Shown here in pieces: positions 17,233-27,209 of a DNA stretch of 64,000 nt (positions are counted from its first letter, which is position 1; every line of letters starts with the position of its first letter). This stretch comes from Candidatus Shapirobacteria bacterium (GTDB lineage Bacteria > Patescibacteriota > Microgenomatia > UBA12405). The notes beneath the pieces are model-generated. The model saw only the letters and a program-made list of their open reading frames with translations, was not told where the DNA came from and ran no database searches. The position numbers were made by a program, and so were the translations under genes. Location: positions 20,277-84,276 of the forward strand of contig VFLE01000055.1 of the NCBI GenBank assembly GCA_009885205.1, read 5' to 3'.

Positions 17233-18600
17233 TTATATAGTTGGAGTTGGAGTGGGCTTAGGAGTACTAGTAGCAACCTTGGTTGGGGTGACGGTTGTTT
17301 TTGGAGTTGGAGTGGTAGCAGTAGTGGGGGCGGCAGCACCGGTTTTGAGGTCGGTACCAATGACAAAGACGACATCATAAGTGGAATTTGCCTTAAGATC
17401 GGTAATAGTAGCACCAGTGAAATCAGAAATCTTGCTGGTAAAATAGGCCGAAGAAGTAGAAAGTGATGGTTTTATTTGAATAGTATTGGCAGTAACTTTT
17501 TCGGTGGCATTGCCAATGTTGACACTAGTAAAACCTAATTTAGTTAATTTTTCCTTAATCACGGCGGCTTGACCACTAATATCAGTGGCATTTAAGACCT
17601 GTAATTTTAGAGATTTTGATGGTTCAGTAACAATAATAGATGGGGTAGGAGTAACATCGATGACATCAGTGGGAATGGGGGTAATCATGGCAACTTTAGG
17701 ATCGGTGATATCACTGGGGTTATTATTTTGATTAAGAGCAAACCAGACGATAACGGCGGCAATAATAGCGGTAAATAAAGCAACTGCGATGATGGGGAGA
17801 ATATTTTTTTTGTTTTCCATAGGTGCCCCTATTATACCAGCAACCGGAAGGGGAAGGTTGCCCTGAAATTTTAAATCAACAACTACCTGTGAATCGGTAT
17901 AAATTGATTTTTCGATGTCGGGAACGTCAAAAATTGGTTCGAGAGAGGTAGGGAGAAAAACCTTGGTAGCTGGGGTACCAAAATAGGCTTGAGAGTAATT
18001 GATAATCTTTTTGATATCGGGAAGTGATTTTTTGACGATTGAGGTGAGGTAGACCTTGCCTTGAAAACCCAAGGTGACGAGATATTCTGATTCGAGTGGG
18101 TAAAAAACAAAATAAGGTTTATCATAAAAGTTGTCAAAAAGTTTTATTAATCCCTCAGACAAGGCAAAATATGATAGTTTTAAGTTTAGAGCGGTTAGAT
18201 TTTTTAGGAGAGGGGCCAGTTTGACTTGATCAAAAATACGAGCTTGGATTAAGGTTTTGTCGCCTTGGGGGACAATTTCGTAAGTAACTTGGGAGGGAAT
18301 AATTTCAAAGGGAGCAGTACCCTTAGCCAAGGTAACGACTTCGTCGAGGCTGACAGAGGTGACTTTTTCATCATAAACAAAAGATCGGGTAAAAACAACA
18401 CTATCATCAATTAAGACCGAAGCTCCCAATATTTTTTTACTTTTTAAATAGACGGATAAACGGGCTAATTCGGATTCTGTTTGCTCTGCCCATAAATTTA
18501 TTTCAAAAGAAATTGAATTGTCATTATTTTTGGCAAAATAAATTGATAGATTTTCGGCCTTGGGCCAAAAGACAATTTTGGAGAGATTGGTTGATGACAT
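17233..18600 (-). CDS. Membrane-anchored protein with LytR_C domain
   Basis: 455 residues. Residues about 1-265 resemble a degenerate PilM/actin-like fold (weak evidence, from general pattern only). One membrane helix follows (ILPIIAVALFTAIIAAVIVW). The outside part has a LytR C-terminal domain: LKLQVLNATDISGQAAVIK, LTKLGFTSVNIGNATEK, YDVVFVIGTDLK. The last 30 residues are Thr/Pro-rich. LytR_C domains accompany cell-wall ligases, but no catalytic LCP domain is present. Leaderless start: TGC, TATCAT (18612-18607), then six bases to ATG. Confidence 0.7.
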   Translation of the reverse strand: MSSTNLSKIVFWPKAENLSIYFAKNNDNSISFEINLWAEQTESELARLSVYLKSKKILGASVLIDDSVVFTRSFVYDEKVTSVSLDEVVTLAKGTAPFEIIPSQVTYEIVPQGDKTLIQARIFDQVKLAPLLKNLTALNLKLSYFALSEGLIKLFDNFYDKPYFVFYPLESEYLVTLGFQGKVYLTSIVKKSLPDIKKIINYSQAYFGTPATKVFLPTSLEPIFDVPDIEKSIYTDSQVVVDLKFQGNLPLPVAGIIGAPMENKKNILPIIAVALFTAIIAAVIVWFALNQNNNPSDITDPKVAMITPIPTDVIDVTPTPSIIVTEPSKSLKLQVLNATDISGQAAVIKEKLTKLGFTSVNIGNATEKVTANTIQIKPSLSTSSAYFTSKISDFTGATITDLKANSTYDVVFVIGTDLKTGAAAPTTATTPTPKTTVTPTKVATSTPKPTPTPTI

Positions 18601-18606
18601 AAATTA

Positions 18607-18612
18607 ATGATA
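18607..18612 (-). promoter_or_regulatory. Extended -10 box of LytR_C gene
   Basis: Minus strand TGC then TATCAT, six bases before ATG at 18600; predicted leaderless. Confidence 0.6.
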
Positions 18613-18690
18613 GCAGAAAAAAATAAAAATATTTTGTGATTGGGTGATAAGTTTTTGATTTTGTTTACTAATTTTGCTTGGGATATAGTG

Positions 18691-18718
18691 GTAGAGACGC
18701 CCCGCGGGGCGTCTCTAC
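18691..18718. repeat. 28-bp perfect palindrome, family A (core CCCCGCGGGG)
   Basis: Arms GTAGAGACG/CGTCTCTAC with a GC-only core, in the spacer between the LytR_C gene and a small Cys-rich ORF. Confidence 0.9.
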
Positions 18719-18785
18719 ATGAAAATTCCAAACAACAATAATTTACGAAAGTCAAAAGACCACCCAAACAAAAATTGCTAAAGAA

Positions 18786-19049
18786 CTATTTACAATCAGT
18801 GATATCAAGTTTTACGGCCTCAGAGTTTCGAAGAATACAGCCAGTTGAACTAAGTTGCGTTATACCCCGACAACCGTCTAATATACCTGCACCAATAATT
18901 TGTTCTACTGGAATAACACATTTAGCTTTACCAACGGTATCTTCTTGATATGGTTCTCGACTAACAATGGGAACTAATTTTGCAATTTCTTCGTCTGAAA
19001 GACCTCGTAAAACTGGGCAAAAATTGCGAACGTCAGCTAATTTATGCAT
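18786..19049 (-). CDS. Small cysteine-containing protein, unknown
   Basis: 87 residues from MHKLADVRNFCPV. Five Cys (NFCPV, AKCVI, DGCRG, STGCI, TDCK) and GAGILDGCRGITQLSS; I do not recognise the family. A longer frame reaches through the rpsG terminator and is unlikely. The start is supported by TGT-TAATAT five bases upstream, i.e. leaderless. No membrane segment. Confidence 0.5.
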   Translation of the reverse strand: MHKLADVRNFCPVLRGLSDEEIAKLVPIVSREPYQEDTVGKAKCVIPVEQIIGAGILDGCRGITQLSSTGCILRNSEAVKLDITDCK

Positions 19050-19070
19050 AGCATATATTAACATAACCAA

Positions 19071-19094
19071 AAATCCCCCATTTCTGGGGGATTT
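19071..19094 (-). terminator. Intrinsic terminator after rpsG
   Basis: AAATCCCCC and GGGGGATTT separated by a six-base loop, 19 bases past the rpsG stop. On the minus strand the stem is followed by TTGG; the A/T at its base gives the U tract. Confidence 0.75.
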
Positions 19095-19112
19095 AAAAAT
19101 CAATTGATTTAT

Positions 19113-19595
19113 TTACCATCGCATGTGGGCGAAGGCTTTGTTGGCTTCAGCCATACGTTCGACTTCGGTGCGTTTGCTGATTGAAGCACCTTCGTTGTTG
19201 AGAGCTGATTGGAGCTCGGCGGCGAGCTTGAGACCAAAAGAGTGATATTGTTTATTGGCCTTAGCGCGGGCAGAATTAATTAACCAGCGAATAGCCAGGG
19301 AATATTGACGACTACCTCGAACTGGAGTGGGAACTTGGTAGACAGCACCACCAATGCGACGAGGACGGACCTCGACTTTTGGTTTAATATTGTCCAAAGC
19401 TTGTTCGAGAGTGACCAGAATATCTTCACTTTTAGTTTCTTTTTTAAGAATTTCTAGGGCTTGATAAACTTGTTTTTGGGCAGCTGACTTTTTGCCGTCC
19501 ATAATTGAGCGGTTAATAAGCTTGGCGACTATTTCACTGTGATAAAGAACATCGGGTTCTAAAATTCGTGGAGTTATTTGACCTTTTCTGGACAT
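19113..19595 (-). CDS. rpsG: 30S ribosomal protein uS7
   Basis: 160 residues from MSRKGQITPRILEPD. AKLINRSIMDGKKSAAQKQV, KPKVEVRPRRIGGAVYQVP and ALAIRWL-like AIRWLINSARAK are family signatures. Organises the 30S head. Followed by a terminator instead of fusA, because the str operon is interrupted here. Confidence 0.96.
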   Translation of the reverse strand: MSRKGQITPRILEPDVLYHSEIVAKLINRSIMDGKKSAAQKQVYQALEILKKETKSEDILVTLEQALDNIKPKVEVRPRRIGGAVYQVPTPVRGSRQYSLAIRWLINSARAKANKQYHSFGLKLAAELQSALNNEGASISKRTEVERMAEANKAFAHMRW

Positions 19596-19610
19596 AAATT
19601 TAAATTTCAA

Positions 19611-19733
19611 ATATCAAATTTACAAGTTCCAATCAAGTTCCAAATTTTCAAATTCCAAATTGGAAATTGTTATTTGTTGATTGTGATTTGTTTGGAAATT
19701 GTTTTTTTGGAAATTGTTTTTTAATGAATAATT
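19611..19733. repeat. Repeat-rich spacer between rpsL and rpsG
   Basis: About 120 bases of CAAATTCCAA / TTGGAAATTG elements: direct copies of AAGTTCCAA, and two TTGGAAATTGTT units at the distal end that are complementary to them, so the spacer can fold on itself. No gene seen. Confidence 0.6.
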
Positions 19734-20156
19734 TTAAGCAGTTGTTTTTACGGGACGTTTAGTACCGTATTTACTGCGAGATTGTAAGCGACCAGCGACG
19801 GGGGCAGCGTCGTATTTTCCCCGTAAAATGTGATAACGGACACCTGGTAAGTCCCTGACGCGACCGGCGCGAATGGAAACGATACCGTGTTCGGCCAAGT
19901 TGTGGCCAATACCGGGAATGTAGGCCGTAATGGTGGCTTTGTTGCTAAGTCGAACCCTGGCGACCTTACGCAAAGCCGAATGAGGCTTTTTGGGGGTCAT
20001 AGTCTTGACCACTGTGACAACACCCTTTTTAAAAGGATTAAAAGACGAGACAAGGCGATTTTTAATACTATTAAAGTTGTTACGCAGGGCACCTGATTTT
20101 AATTTTGAGCGCCTGACGACTCGACCTTTTCTGATTAATTGATTGACGGTTGGCAT
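19734..20156 (-). CDS. rpsL: 30S ribosomal protein uS12
   Basis: 140 residues. [44 protein letters not shown] (usual PGEGHNLQEH), [16 protein letters not shown] with the Asp that is methylthiolated in other bacteria, and [10 protein letters not shown]. The stretch before TPKKP ([19 protein letters not shown]) is somewhat longer than usual. Decoding-centre protein. Confidence 0.96.
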   Translation of the reverse strand: MPTVNQLIRKGRVVRRSKLKSGALRNNFNSIKNRLVSSFNPFKKGVVTVVKTMTPKKPHSALRKVARVRLSNKATITAYIPGIGHNLAEHGIVSIRAGRVRDLPGVRYHILRGKYDAAPVAGRLQSRSKYGTKRPVKTTA

Positions 20157-20162
20157 ATATTT

Positions 20163-23100
20163 TTATATTTGTCGAATTTTCCCGACGGGAATTAGACGTC
20201 CGATAATAACATTTTCCTTGAGACCTATCAAGTTATCGACTTCACCCAAGAGTGAGGCCTCGGTCAATACCGAAGTAGTTTGTTGGAATGAAGCAGCCGA
20301 AAGCCATGATCCAGTGGAGAGAGCCGACTGAATTAGACCCAATAAAACTTTTTTGCCTCGGGCTGGTTTACCACCATTGGCTTTGGCTTTGTCATTTTGA
20401 TCTTGATAAACAGCTTTGGTGACAATTTGACCATAAAGGAAATTGGTATCTTCGGGGTCATTAATTTTGATTTTGTCACTCATCTCTTTGACCATAACTT
20501 CGATGTGTTTATCATGAATACCAACACCTTGTGATTCGTAAACACCCTGAATACTGTTGATCAAATATTTTTGGGCCTCTTCCAAACCTGAGACTTCGAG
20601 AATATTGCGAACATCAAGAGGACCAGAGCAGAGTTGGGTTCCGATTGAAACTAGATCATCATCGGCAACTAACAATGAAACATTGCTGGGAAGTTGATAA
20701 GAAACTGTTTTAGCAATATTTTCCTCATTTTTACCGGTAATTTTGATATCAAAACCGTCAATAGTCTCTTTGATCTTTATTTTGCCCGATAATTCGGAAA
20801 TAGGTGAAGGGAATTTGGGCATACGAACTTCAAAAAGCTCCTGAATCCGGGGCAAACCTTGAGTCACGTCGACACCTAGAACACCTCCAGTATGCTTGGT
20901 TCGAAGAGTTAGTTGAGTCCCTGGTTCACCAATAGATTGAGCGGCGACGACTCCAACTGGAACACCTAAACTGACTAATTTACGAGTGGAAAGATCCCAA
21001 CCATAGCATTGACGACATAAACCTTGCATCGATTTGCAAGTTAAAGGGGAGCGAACAGCAACCGAACTTACAGTTGAATTTTCGATAATAACTTGCAAGT
21101 GACTATCGATTAAAGTACCAGCGGAAACTAATACTTTTTTGGTGGTAGGATCGACAATATCTTCGCCCACTACCCGACCTAATAAACGACGACCAAAGAA
21201 TTTTTCCCGATTTTTTTCAGTACGAGAAATGATCCAATATTTAGTGGAGCCACAGTCATCTTCGCGGGTGATGGCTACATGAGCACTGTCAACCAGACGA
21301 CGGGTTAAGTAACCAGCGTCAGCAGTACGCAAAGCTGTGTCAGCCAAACCTTTGCGGGTACCCCGAGCTCCGGTGATATATTCAAAAACGGACAAACCTT
21401 CGCGGAAATTTGATTTGGTAGGTAATTGAACGATTTTACCGGTAGGATCAACCATTAGTCCTCTCATACCGGAAAGTTGTTTGATTTGGTCCTTGGAAGC
21501 CCGCTTGATACCGGCAGCAGCAATAATACGAATAGGAGAATCAATGTCTAGAGTTGCCCAAGTTTTCTCCGCAATATCTTCGGTAATTTCCATCCAAATG
21601 CTTTGAGATAGACGTTTGCGTTCTTCGTTGGTGACTAGACCGGTTTTATAAGATTCTTCGATTTGAGCCACTCGATCGTTGGCGGCGGCGACGATTTTAT
21701 TTTTTTCGGGTAAATAACCACAATCAGCCATAGATAGGGACAAACCAGATAAGGTAAAACCAGCAAAACCAAGATCTTTGAGAGAGTCAATTAAATGCAC
21801 AGTCTTAATTCGACCGGCAACTTCAATTGATTTGACAATCAAATCATTAAGAGCTTTTGACCCAGCCATTGGAGTGTTGATAAACTCAAATTCTTTGGGT
21901 AAAACAGAGTTAAACCAAATTCGGCCATAAGTGGTTTTGACTAATTTGCCATTAATACGAACAACCACTAGTTCACGGAGTCCAATTTTTTTGGATTGAT
22001 AGGCAAGGGTAGCTTCGTTGGTGTCGGCCAAAATTGATAAGTTACCAAATCCCTCATCTGTTTCGGTTTTAAGATCCGAACTTTGAACTGAGGTAATGTA
22101 ATAACAACCGACTGCCATTTCCTGAGAAGGAATGGAAACTGGAGCCCCATCGGAGGGCTTGAGTAGATTTCGAGAAGGTAACATTAATAATTTAGCTTCG
22201 CGCTGTGAAGCGACTGATAGAGGTAAATGAACCCCCATTTGGTCACCATCAAAATCGGCATTAAAACCTTTACAGACACAAGGATGGATGCGAATTGCCA
22301 ATCCATCGGTTAAAATTGGTCTAAAAGCTTGAATTGATAGTTTGTGTAAAGTTGGAGCCCGATTTAATAAAACATAAGTATCTTTGGTGACTCTTTCTAA
22401 AATGTCGTAGACTTCGTCAACTCGATGATCGATTAAGTTTTTGGCACTTTTGATGTTAGCCGCCAGACCGGTGTTCATTAATTCACGTAAAACAAATGGT
22501 CGATAAATTTCTAGAGCAATTTCTTTGGGAAGACCAACTTGATTTAGTTTTAACTCGGGACCAACTACAATCACTGATCGACCCGAATAATCAACCCGCT
22601 TACCAAGTAAGTTGCGACGGAAACGACCTTTTTTGCTTCGCAAAAGATCGGATAGAGATCGGGGTAAACGTTTGGAATTACTTTTGCTTTTATTTTTGGT
22701 TGATTTTTGAGAATCAATGAGCATGTCAACTGATTCTTGCAACATTCTTTTTTCATTACGTAAAATAATCTCGGGAGCTCCTAATTTGATAAGTTTTTTG
22801 AGACGATTATTGCGATTAATTAGTCGGCGATAGAGATCATTTAAATCAGAGGTAGCAAAACGACCACCAGTGAGTTGAACCATGGGACGCAAATCTGGCG
22901 GAATAACTGGGACATGTTTGAGAATGGTCCAGCTAGGATCGATGGACTCGGAAATCATGCCATTTAGAATCCGAATCTTGTACATGATTTTCTTTTTCTT
23001 GAGCTTGGAACTAGTTTTTTCTAGTTCTATCTTGAGATTTTTGACGGTCGAGGGCAAATCGAGACCTTGCATAACTTCAAGTAAAGCTTGGGCCCCCATT

Positions 23101-23897
23101 TGGGCTTCATAAAAAATGTTGGCCTTGAATTGGTCTAAATAAAACTCTTCTTCGTCGGTTAAAACTGAAAGGACTGATAAATTTTTGACTTTGTCTTCGA
23201 GGAAATTCATGAGTGACTCGATTCTATTTTTTTCGGCCGAAGCTTTGTTTTCGATTTTTTGCAAATCTTGTTTTAATTTGACAGCTCGTTCCTTTTGGGC
23301 AATTAAAAGCTGCTCGGGATTTTTGATTTTATTTTTGAGGGCCGTAGTTTCGGCCTCGGATTCGGATTTTAATTTATCTGAGGTAATTTTGGAGTCAACA
23401 TCAATTTGGGCTTGGCGTTTTTGAGAGTTGACCGAGAGATTGGTCATGGCCTCTTTACGTTTGTCATTATTGATGGAAGTTACCAGGTATTTAGTAAAAT
23501 AAACTACAGATTCCAAATCTTTTTGAGAAACATCAAGAACAACACCAATGGGTGAAGGAGTATTTTTAAGGTACCAAAGATGAACGATAGGAGCAGCTAG
23601 GGAAATATGTCCCATACGCTCGCGACGGACTTTACTTGTCGTAACTTCAACACCGCATTTATCACAAATAACACCTTTAAATCGGATTTTTTTGTATTTT
23701 CCACAGTAACATTCGTAGTCATGACTGGGTCCAAAGATTTTTTCACAAAAAAGACCATCTTTTTCGGGACGCCAAGAACGATAATTAATTGTTTCCGGTT
23801 TTAAAACTTCACCTTGGGACCAAGCAAGGACTTCGTCGGGAGAAGCCAACTTAATCTTGATACCTGTAAAGTTGAGCATATTTTTAAATTTAAACAT
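20163..23897 (-). CDS. rpoC: RNA polymerase subunit beta'
   Basis: 1244 residues. N-terminal zinc site ECYCGKYKK...CDKCGVEV, catalytic NADFDGDQMGVHLPLS, bridge/trigger region SIGEPGTQLTLRTKHTGG, and the second zinc site CGSTKYW...CKSMQGLCRQCYGWD. Two ATG codons six apart are possible starts; the first leaves two bases after rpoB. Ends with the conserved LIGLKENVIIGRLIPVG segment. Confidence 0.98.
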   Translation of the reverse strand: MFKFKNMLNFTGIKIKLASPDEVLAWSQGEVLKPETINYRSWRPEKDGLFCEKIFGPSHDYECYCGKYKKIRFKGVICDKCGVEVTTSKVRRERMGHISLAAPIVHLWYLKNTPSPIGVVLDVSQKDLESVVYFTKYLVTSINNDKRKEAMTNLSVNSQKRQAQIDVDSKITSDKLKSESEAETTALKNKIKNPEQLLIAQKERAVKLKQDLQKIENKASAEKNRIESLMNFLEDKVKNLSVLSVLTDEEEFYLDQFKANIFYEAQMGAQALLEVMQGLDLPSTVKNLKIELEKTSSKLKKKKIMYKIRILNGMISESIDPSWTILKHVPVIPPDLRPMVQLTGGRFATSDLNDLYRRLINRNNRLKKLIKLGAPEIILRNEKRMLQESVDMLIDSQKSTKNKSKSNSKRLPRSLSDLLRSKKGRFRRNLLGKRVDYSGRSVIVVGPELKLNQVGLPKEIALEIYRPFVLRELMNTGLAANIKSAKNLIDHRVDEVYDILERVTKDTYVLLNRAPTLHKLSIQAFRPILTDGLAIRIHPCVCKGFNADFDGDQMGVHLPLSVASQREAKLLMLPSRNLLKPSDGAPVSIPSQEMAVGCYYITSVQSSDLKTETDEGFGNLSILADTNEATLAYQSKKIGLRELVVVRINGKLVKTTYGRIWFNSVLPKEFEFINTPMAGSKALNDLIVKSIEVAGRIKTVHLIDSLKDLGFAGFTLSGLSLSMADCGYLPEKNKIVAAANDRVAQIEESYKTGLVTNEERKRLSQSIWMEITEDIAEKTWATLDIDSPIRIIAAAGIKRASKDQIKQLSGMRGLMVDPTGKIVQLPTKSNFREGLSVFEYITGARGTRKGLADTALRTADAGYLTRRLVDSAHVAITREDDCGSTKYWIISRTEKNREKFFGRRLLGRVVGEDIVDPTTKKVLVSAGTLIDSHLQVIIENSTVSSVAVRSPLTCKSMQGLCRQCYGWDLSTRKLVSLGVPVGVVAAQSIGEPGTQLTLRTKHTGGVLGVDVTQGLPRIQELFEVRMPKFPSPISELSGKIKIKETIDGFDIKITGKNEENIAKTVSYQLPSNVSLLVADDDLVSIGTQLCSGPLDVRNILEVSGLEEAQKYLINSIQGVYESQGVGIHDKHIEVMVKEMSDKIKINDPEDTNFLYGQIVTKAVYQDQNDKAKANGGKPARGKKVLLGLIQSALSTGSWLSAASFQQTTSVLTEASLLGEVDNLIGLKENVIIGRLIPVGKIRQI

Positions 23898-23899
23898 AT

Positions 23900-26800
23900 T
23901 TAGTTTTCCTCCTTGACTTCAACTTCTTCTAACACAGGTTCTGGTTCTATTTCACCATCGGGAGAAATATCGATAACCAGTCCTGCTAATTCTTTGGTAA
24001 GAACTTTAAATGATTCGGGGATATCAGGCTCGGGAATAGGAGTGCCTTTAATAATAGCTTGAAAAGCCCGAGTTCGACCTTCAATATCGTCAGACTTGAT
24101 AGTCAACATTTCTTGGAGAATGTGGGCAGCTTGATGGGCTTCAAGAGACCAAACTTCCATTTCTCCTAACCGTTGACCACCCATTCTGGCCTTACCACCT
24201 AAAGGTTGTTGAGTGACCAGGGAATATGGCCCGGTAGATCGAGCATGAACTTTGTCATCAACCATGTGAACCAGCTTAAGAATATAACCAACACCAACAA
24301 CTGTTTCTTGTTCGTAGGCATCACCAGTGCGACCATCATAAAGCTGAGTTTTTCCGGTGACTGACAAACCAGCGGCTTTTAGCTCGGAACCAATTTGATC
24401 TTCGGTGTATTTTTCAAAAACAGGGACGGCATAATGTTTGTTTAATTTTAGTCCGGCAGCGGCCAAGGTGACTTCAAGGATTTGACCAAGGTTCATACGA
24501 GCCACGACCGAGAGAGGTGACATAACCAAATCAATGGGAGTACCATCGGCCAAACGGGGCATGTCATACTCGGGCATGATGCGACAAATAACACCTTTAT
24601 TCCCGTGTCTTCCGGCAATTTTGTCACCTTCTTGGATACGACGAATTTGGGCAACATAAACCTTGACCATTTTGTTGACACCAGGATCGAGTTCGTCTTC
24701 TTGTTCTTTGGACAATATTTCAACCTTGATGACGACTCCCCCTTCTCCATTGGGAACGCGAAGTGAGGTATCTTTGACTTCACGGGCTTTTTCTCCAAAA
24801 ATGGCACGAAGTAATCTTTCTTCGGCACTAAGTTCTTTTTCACCACGAGGTTCAACTTTACCAACTAAAATGTCATTAGGACCGACGGTAGCGCCAATCA
24901 TGACAATACCATCTTCGGTCAATTTAGCCAACTCATTTTCGGAAACATTGGGAATATCTTTGGTCAATTCTTCGGAACCTAATTTAGTTTCAACCACATT
25001 AGCTTGATATTCATAAATTTGAATATTGGTTAAAACATCTTCTTTAACCAGTCTGTCAGAAATTAAAAATGAATCTTCGTAACCAAGACCATCAATAGAG
25101 GCGTAGGCAACTAGTAAATTAGTACCAATGGATAATTCACCATTATCAGTAGAAGGACCATCAATAATAACTTCACCTTTTTTGACAACATCGCCAACAT
25201 TGACTAAAACTTTTTGATTATAACAAGTACCATAGGGTGAAGTACGTTCAAATTTTGCGGTAAAATAGGTAATATCATCGACGATTACTTTGTCGGCGTC
25301 AACATAAGAAACGACACCGGCTTTGGTGGCTTGAACTGAACGGTGCATAGCAGTAGCAATTTCTCGCTCCATACCAGTTCCAACAATGGGGGCTTGGGGT
25401 TTGACCAATGGTACGGCTTGAGTCTGCATGTGAGAACCCATTAGGGCCCGAGTAGCATCGTCATGATCGACAAAAGGAATTAGAGAAGCCGAGGAACCAA
25501 TGATTTCGTTGGGAACCATGTCGACATATTCAACATCATCAATGTAACCTTCGGCAAATTCGCCTTGAAAACGAACTGGTACCCAATTTTGAGTAATATT
25601 ATTTTTGTCATCAACACTAATACTTAAATTAGTAGTCTTGTGATTAAACTCATCTTCGGCGTCCAAAAAGACGATATCGTCACTAATCGCTAGTTTTTTA
25701 CCATTTTTAATAATTTTTCTAAAAGGGGCAAGCAAAAATCCATATTTATCGACCTTGGCGTACAGGGCTAGATAAGTAACCAAACCGATGTTGGGACCTT
25801 CGGGAGATCGAACGGTACAAATACGACCGTACTGGGAGGCATGAACGTCACGAATCGAAAAGGCGGCTCGCTCACGAGTTAAACCACCAACACCAACGAC
25901 AGTCACCCGACGGAGTAAATCAATTTCGGCTAAAGGATTAGTTTGGTCTAAAATAGCGGATAATTGATTGCTTCTAAAAAAAGTATTGAGAGAGGAAATC
26001 ATGGGTTGTGGGTTGATCATTTGACTGGGACTGGGTTTTTCTTTGGTAGAAAGAAGAGACATTCTCTCCTTAACCATTCGCTCGAACCGAGCCATAGCGG
26101 GTCTGAGGGCAATTTGGGCGACGATTTCACCAGCACGACGTAAACGACGATTGGCGAGTGAATCGATATCATCAAATTGTTTGGTTTCACCTTTTTGTAA
26201 TTTGATCAAATGTTTGAGAGTGGCGATTAAATCTTCGGATCGAAGTACCCAATTTTCTCGATTGGTATCATCAAAATTAAAACCAAATTTTTTATTGACT
26301 TTGTGACGACCAACAAAACCTAATTCATAGGTTCGCAAATCAAAAAAACGATCGTTAAAAAATTTCTCTGAATTCTCCAAAACTACTGGTTCGCCGGGAC
26401 GCATTTTGCGATAAAATTCGAGCAAAGCTTCTTCCTTGGTTTTGGTCGGATCGGCAGAAATAGTACTATTAATATATTCACCAAGTTCGTTTTGAATTTG
26501 TTTGTCGGTATACCCGGTTAAGGCCCGAAGTAAAACAGTAGCCGGAACTTTCTTTTTTCGGTCAATACGGGCAAAAATAACTTCTTTTTTGCCAACAAAA
26601 AATTCTAACCAAGAGCCGCGGACAGGGCGAATTTCGGCATTACAAAGATTTTTACCAGTACTGTGATCAATTTGAGCGGTAAAATAAACGCCAGGGGAAC
26701 GAACTAATTGATTGATGATACCCCGTTCAATACCGTTGACAATAAAAGTTGCTTCGGGGGTCATGGTGGGCAAGTTTAGGAGGAAAACTGATTCTTCTTT

Positions 26801-27097
26801 GACTAAACCAGTCCGTTTGTTGGTTAGTTTGGCTTTGACAACAATGGGAACAGTATAATTTAAGCCTTTGATTTTGGCGGTGGCAGGGGAAATGGTGATT
26901 TCGTCAAAAGTAATTTCACCTAATTCGAGAAGCCAGTTATTGCCTGTGTAGTCGGAAATTGGAGAAATGGAGCGGATGGTTTCAATTAAATCTTTTTTGA
27001 GGAATTCGGCCCAGGATTCTTTTTGAACAGCTAAAAGGTCAATGGTCGGGAGGGAGGAGTAATTTTTACCCCAGTTGGTTCTTTTGGCGGAAGACAT
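23900..27097 (-). CDS. rpoB: RNA polymerase subunit beta
   Basis: 1065 residues, on the short side. Contains FVGRHKVNKKFG-like protrusion segment, rifampicin-region motifs (SQLSAILDQTNPLAEI-like, RRVTVVGVGGLTRERA), DVHASQYGRICTVRSPEGPN, NGKKGVI-like GRHGNKGVICRIMPEYDMP and the C-terminal RMGEMEVWSLE-type GGQRLGEMEVWSLEAHQAAH. First gene of rpoB-rpoC-rpsL-rpsG. Confidence 0.98.
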   Translation of the reverse strand: MSSAKRTNWGKNYSSLPTIDLLAVQKESWAEFLKKDLIETIRSISPISDYTGNNWLLELGEITFDEITISPATAKIKGLNYTVPIVVKAKLTNKRTGLVKEESVFLLNLPTMTPEATFIVNGIERGIINQLVRSPGVYFTAQIDHSTGKNLCNAEIRPVRGSWLEFFVGKKEVIFARIDRKKKVPATVLLRALTGYTDKQIQNELGEYINSTISADPTKTKEEALLEFYRKMRPGEPVVLENSEKFFNDRFFDLRTYELGFVGRHKVNKKFGFNFDDTNRENWVLRSEDLIATLKHLIKLQKGETKQFDDIDSLANRRLRRAGEIVAQIALRPAMARFERMVKERMSLLSTKEKPSPSQMINPQPMISSLNTFFRSNQLSAILDQTNPLAEIDLLRRVTVVGVGGLTRERAAFSIRDVHASQYGRICTVRSPEGPNIGLVTYLALYAKVDKYGFLLAPFRKIIKNGKKLAISDDIVFLDAEDEFNHKTTNLSISVDDKNNITQNWVPVRFQGEFAEGYIDDVEYVDMVPNEIIGSSASLIPFVDHDDATRALMGSHMQTQAVPLVKPQAPIVGTGMEREIATAMHRSVQATKAGVVSYVDADKVIVDDITYFTAKFERTSPYGTCYNQKVLVNVGDVVKKGEVIIDGPSTDNGELSIGTNLLVAYASIDGLGYEDSFLISDRLVKEDVLTNIQIYEYQANVVETKLGSEELTKDIPNVSENELAKLTEDGIVMIGATVGPNDILVGKVEPRGEKELSAEERLLRAIFGEKAREVKDTSLRVPNGEGGVVIKVEILSKEQEDELDPGVNKMVKVYVAQIRRIQEGDKIAGRHGNKGVICRIMPEYDMPRLADGTPIDLVMSPLSVVARMNLGQILEVTLAAAGLKLNKHYAVPVFEKYTEDQIGSELKAAGLSVTGKTQLYDGRTGDAYEQETVVGVGYILKLVHMVDDKVHARSTGPYSLVTQQPLGGKARMGGQRLGEMEVWSLEAHQAAHILQEMLTIKSDDIEGRTRAFQAIIKGTPIPEPDIPESFKVLTKELAGLVIDISPDGEIEPEPVLEEVEVKEEN

Positions 27098-27160
27098 CGC
27101 TAAATTTTAATTAATAAAAAATAGACGAGTTATGTTCCAACTGCTCGCCAAATGTAGAGC

Positions 27161-27189
27161 ATTATATCCCTTATTATTTATGAGTACAA
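27161..27189 (-). promoter_or_regulatory. Promoter for rpoB
   Basis: Minus strand TTGTAC (27189-27184), 17-base spacer, perfect TATAAT (27166-27161). Start expected near 27154, leaving a ~57-base leader. Confidence 0.6.
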
Positions 27190-27209
27190 TAGGTCAAATT
27201 TTATTTCTA

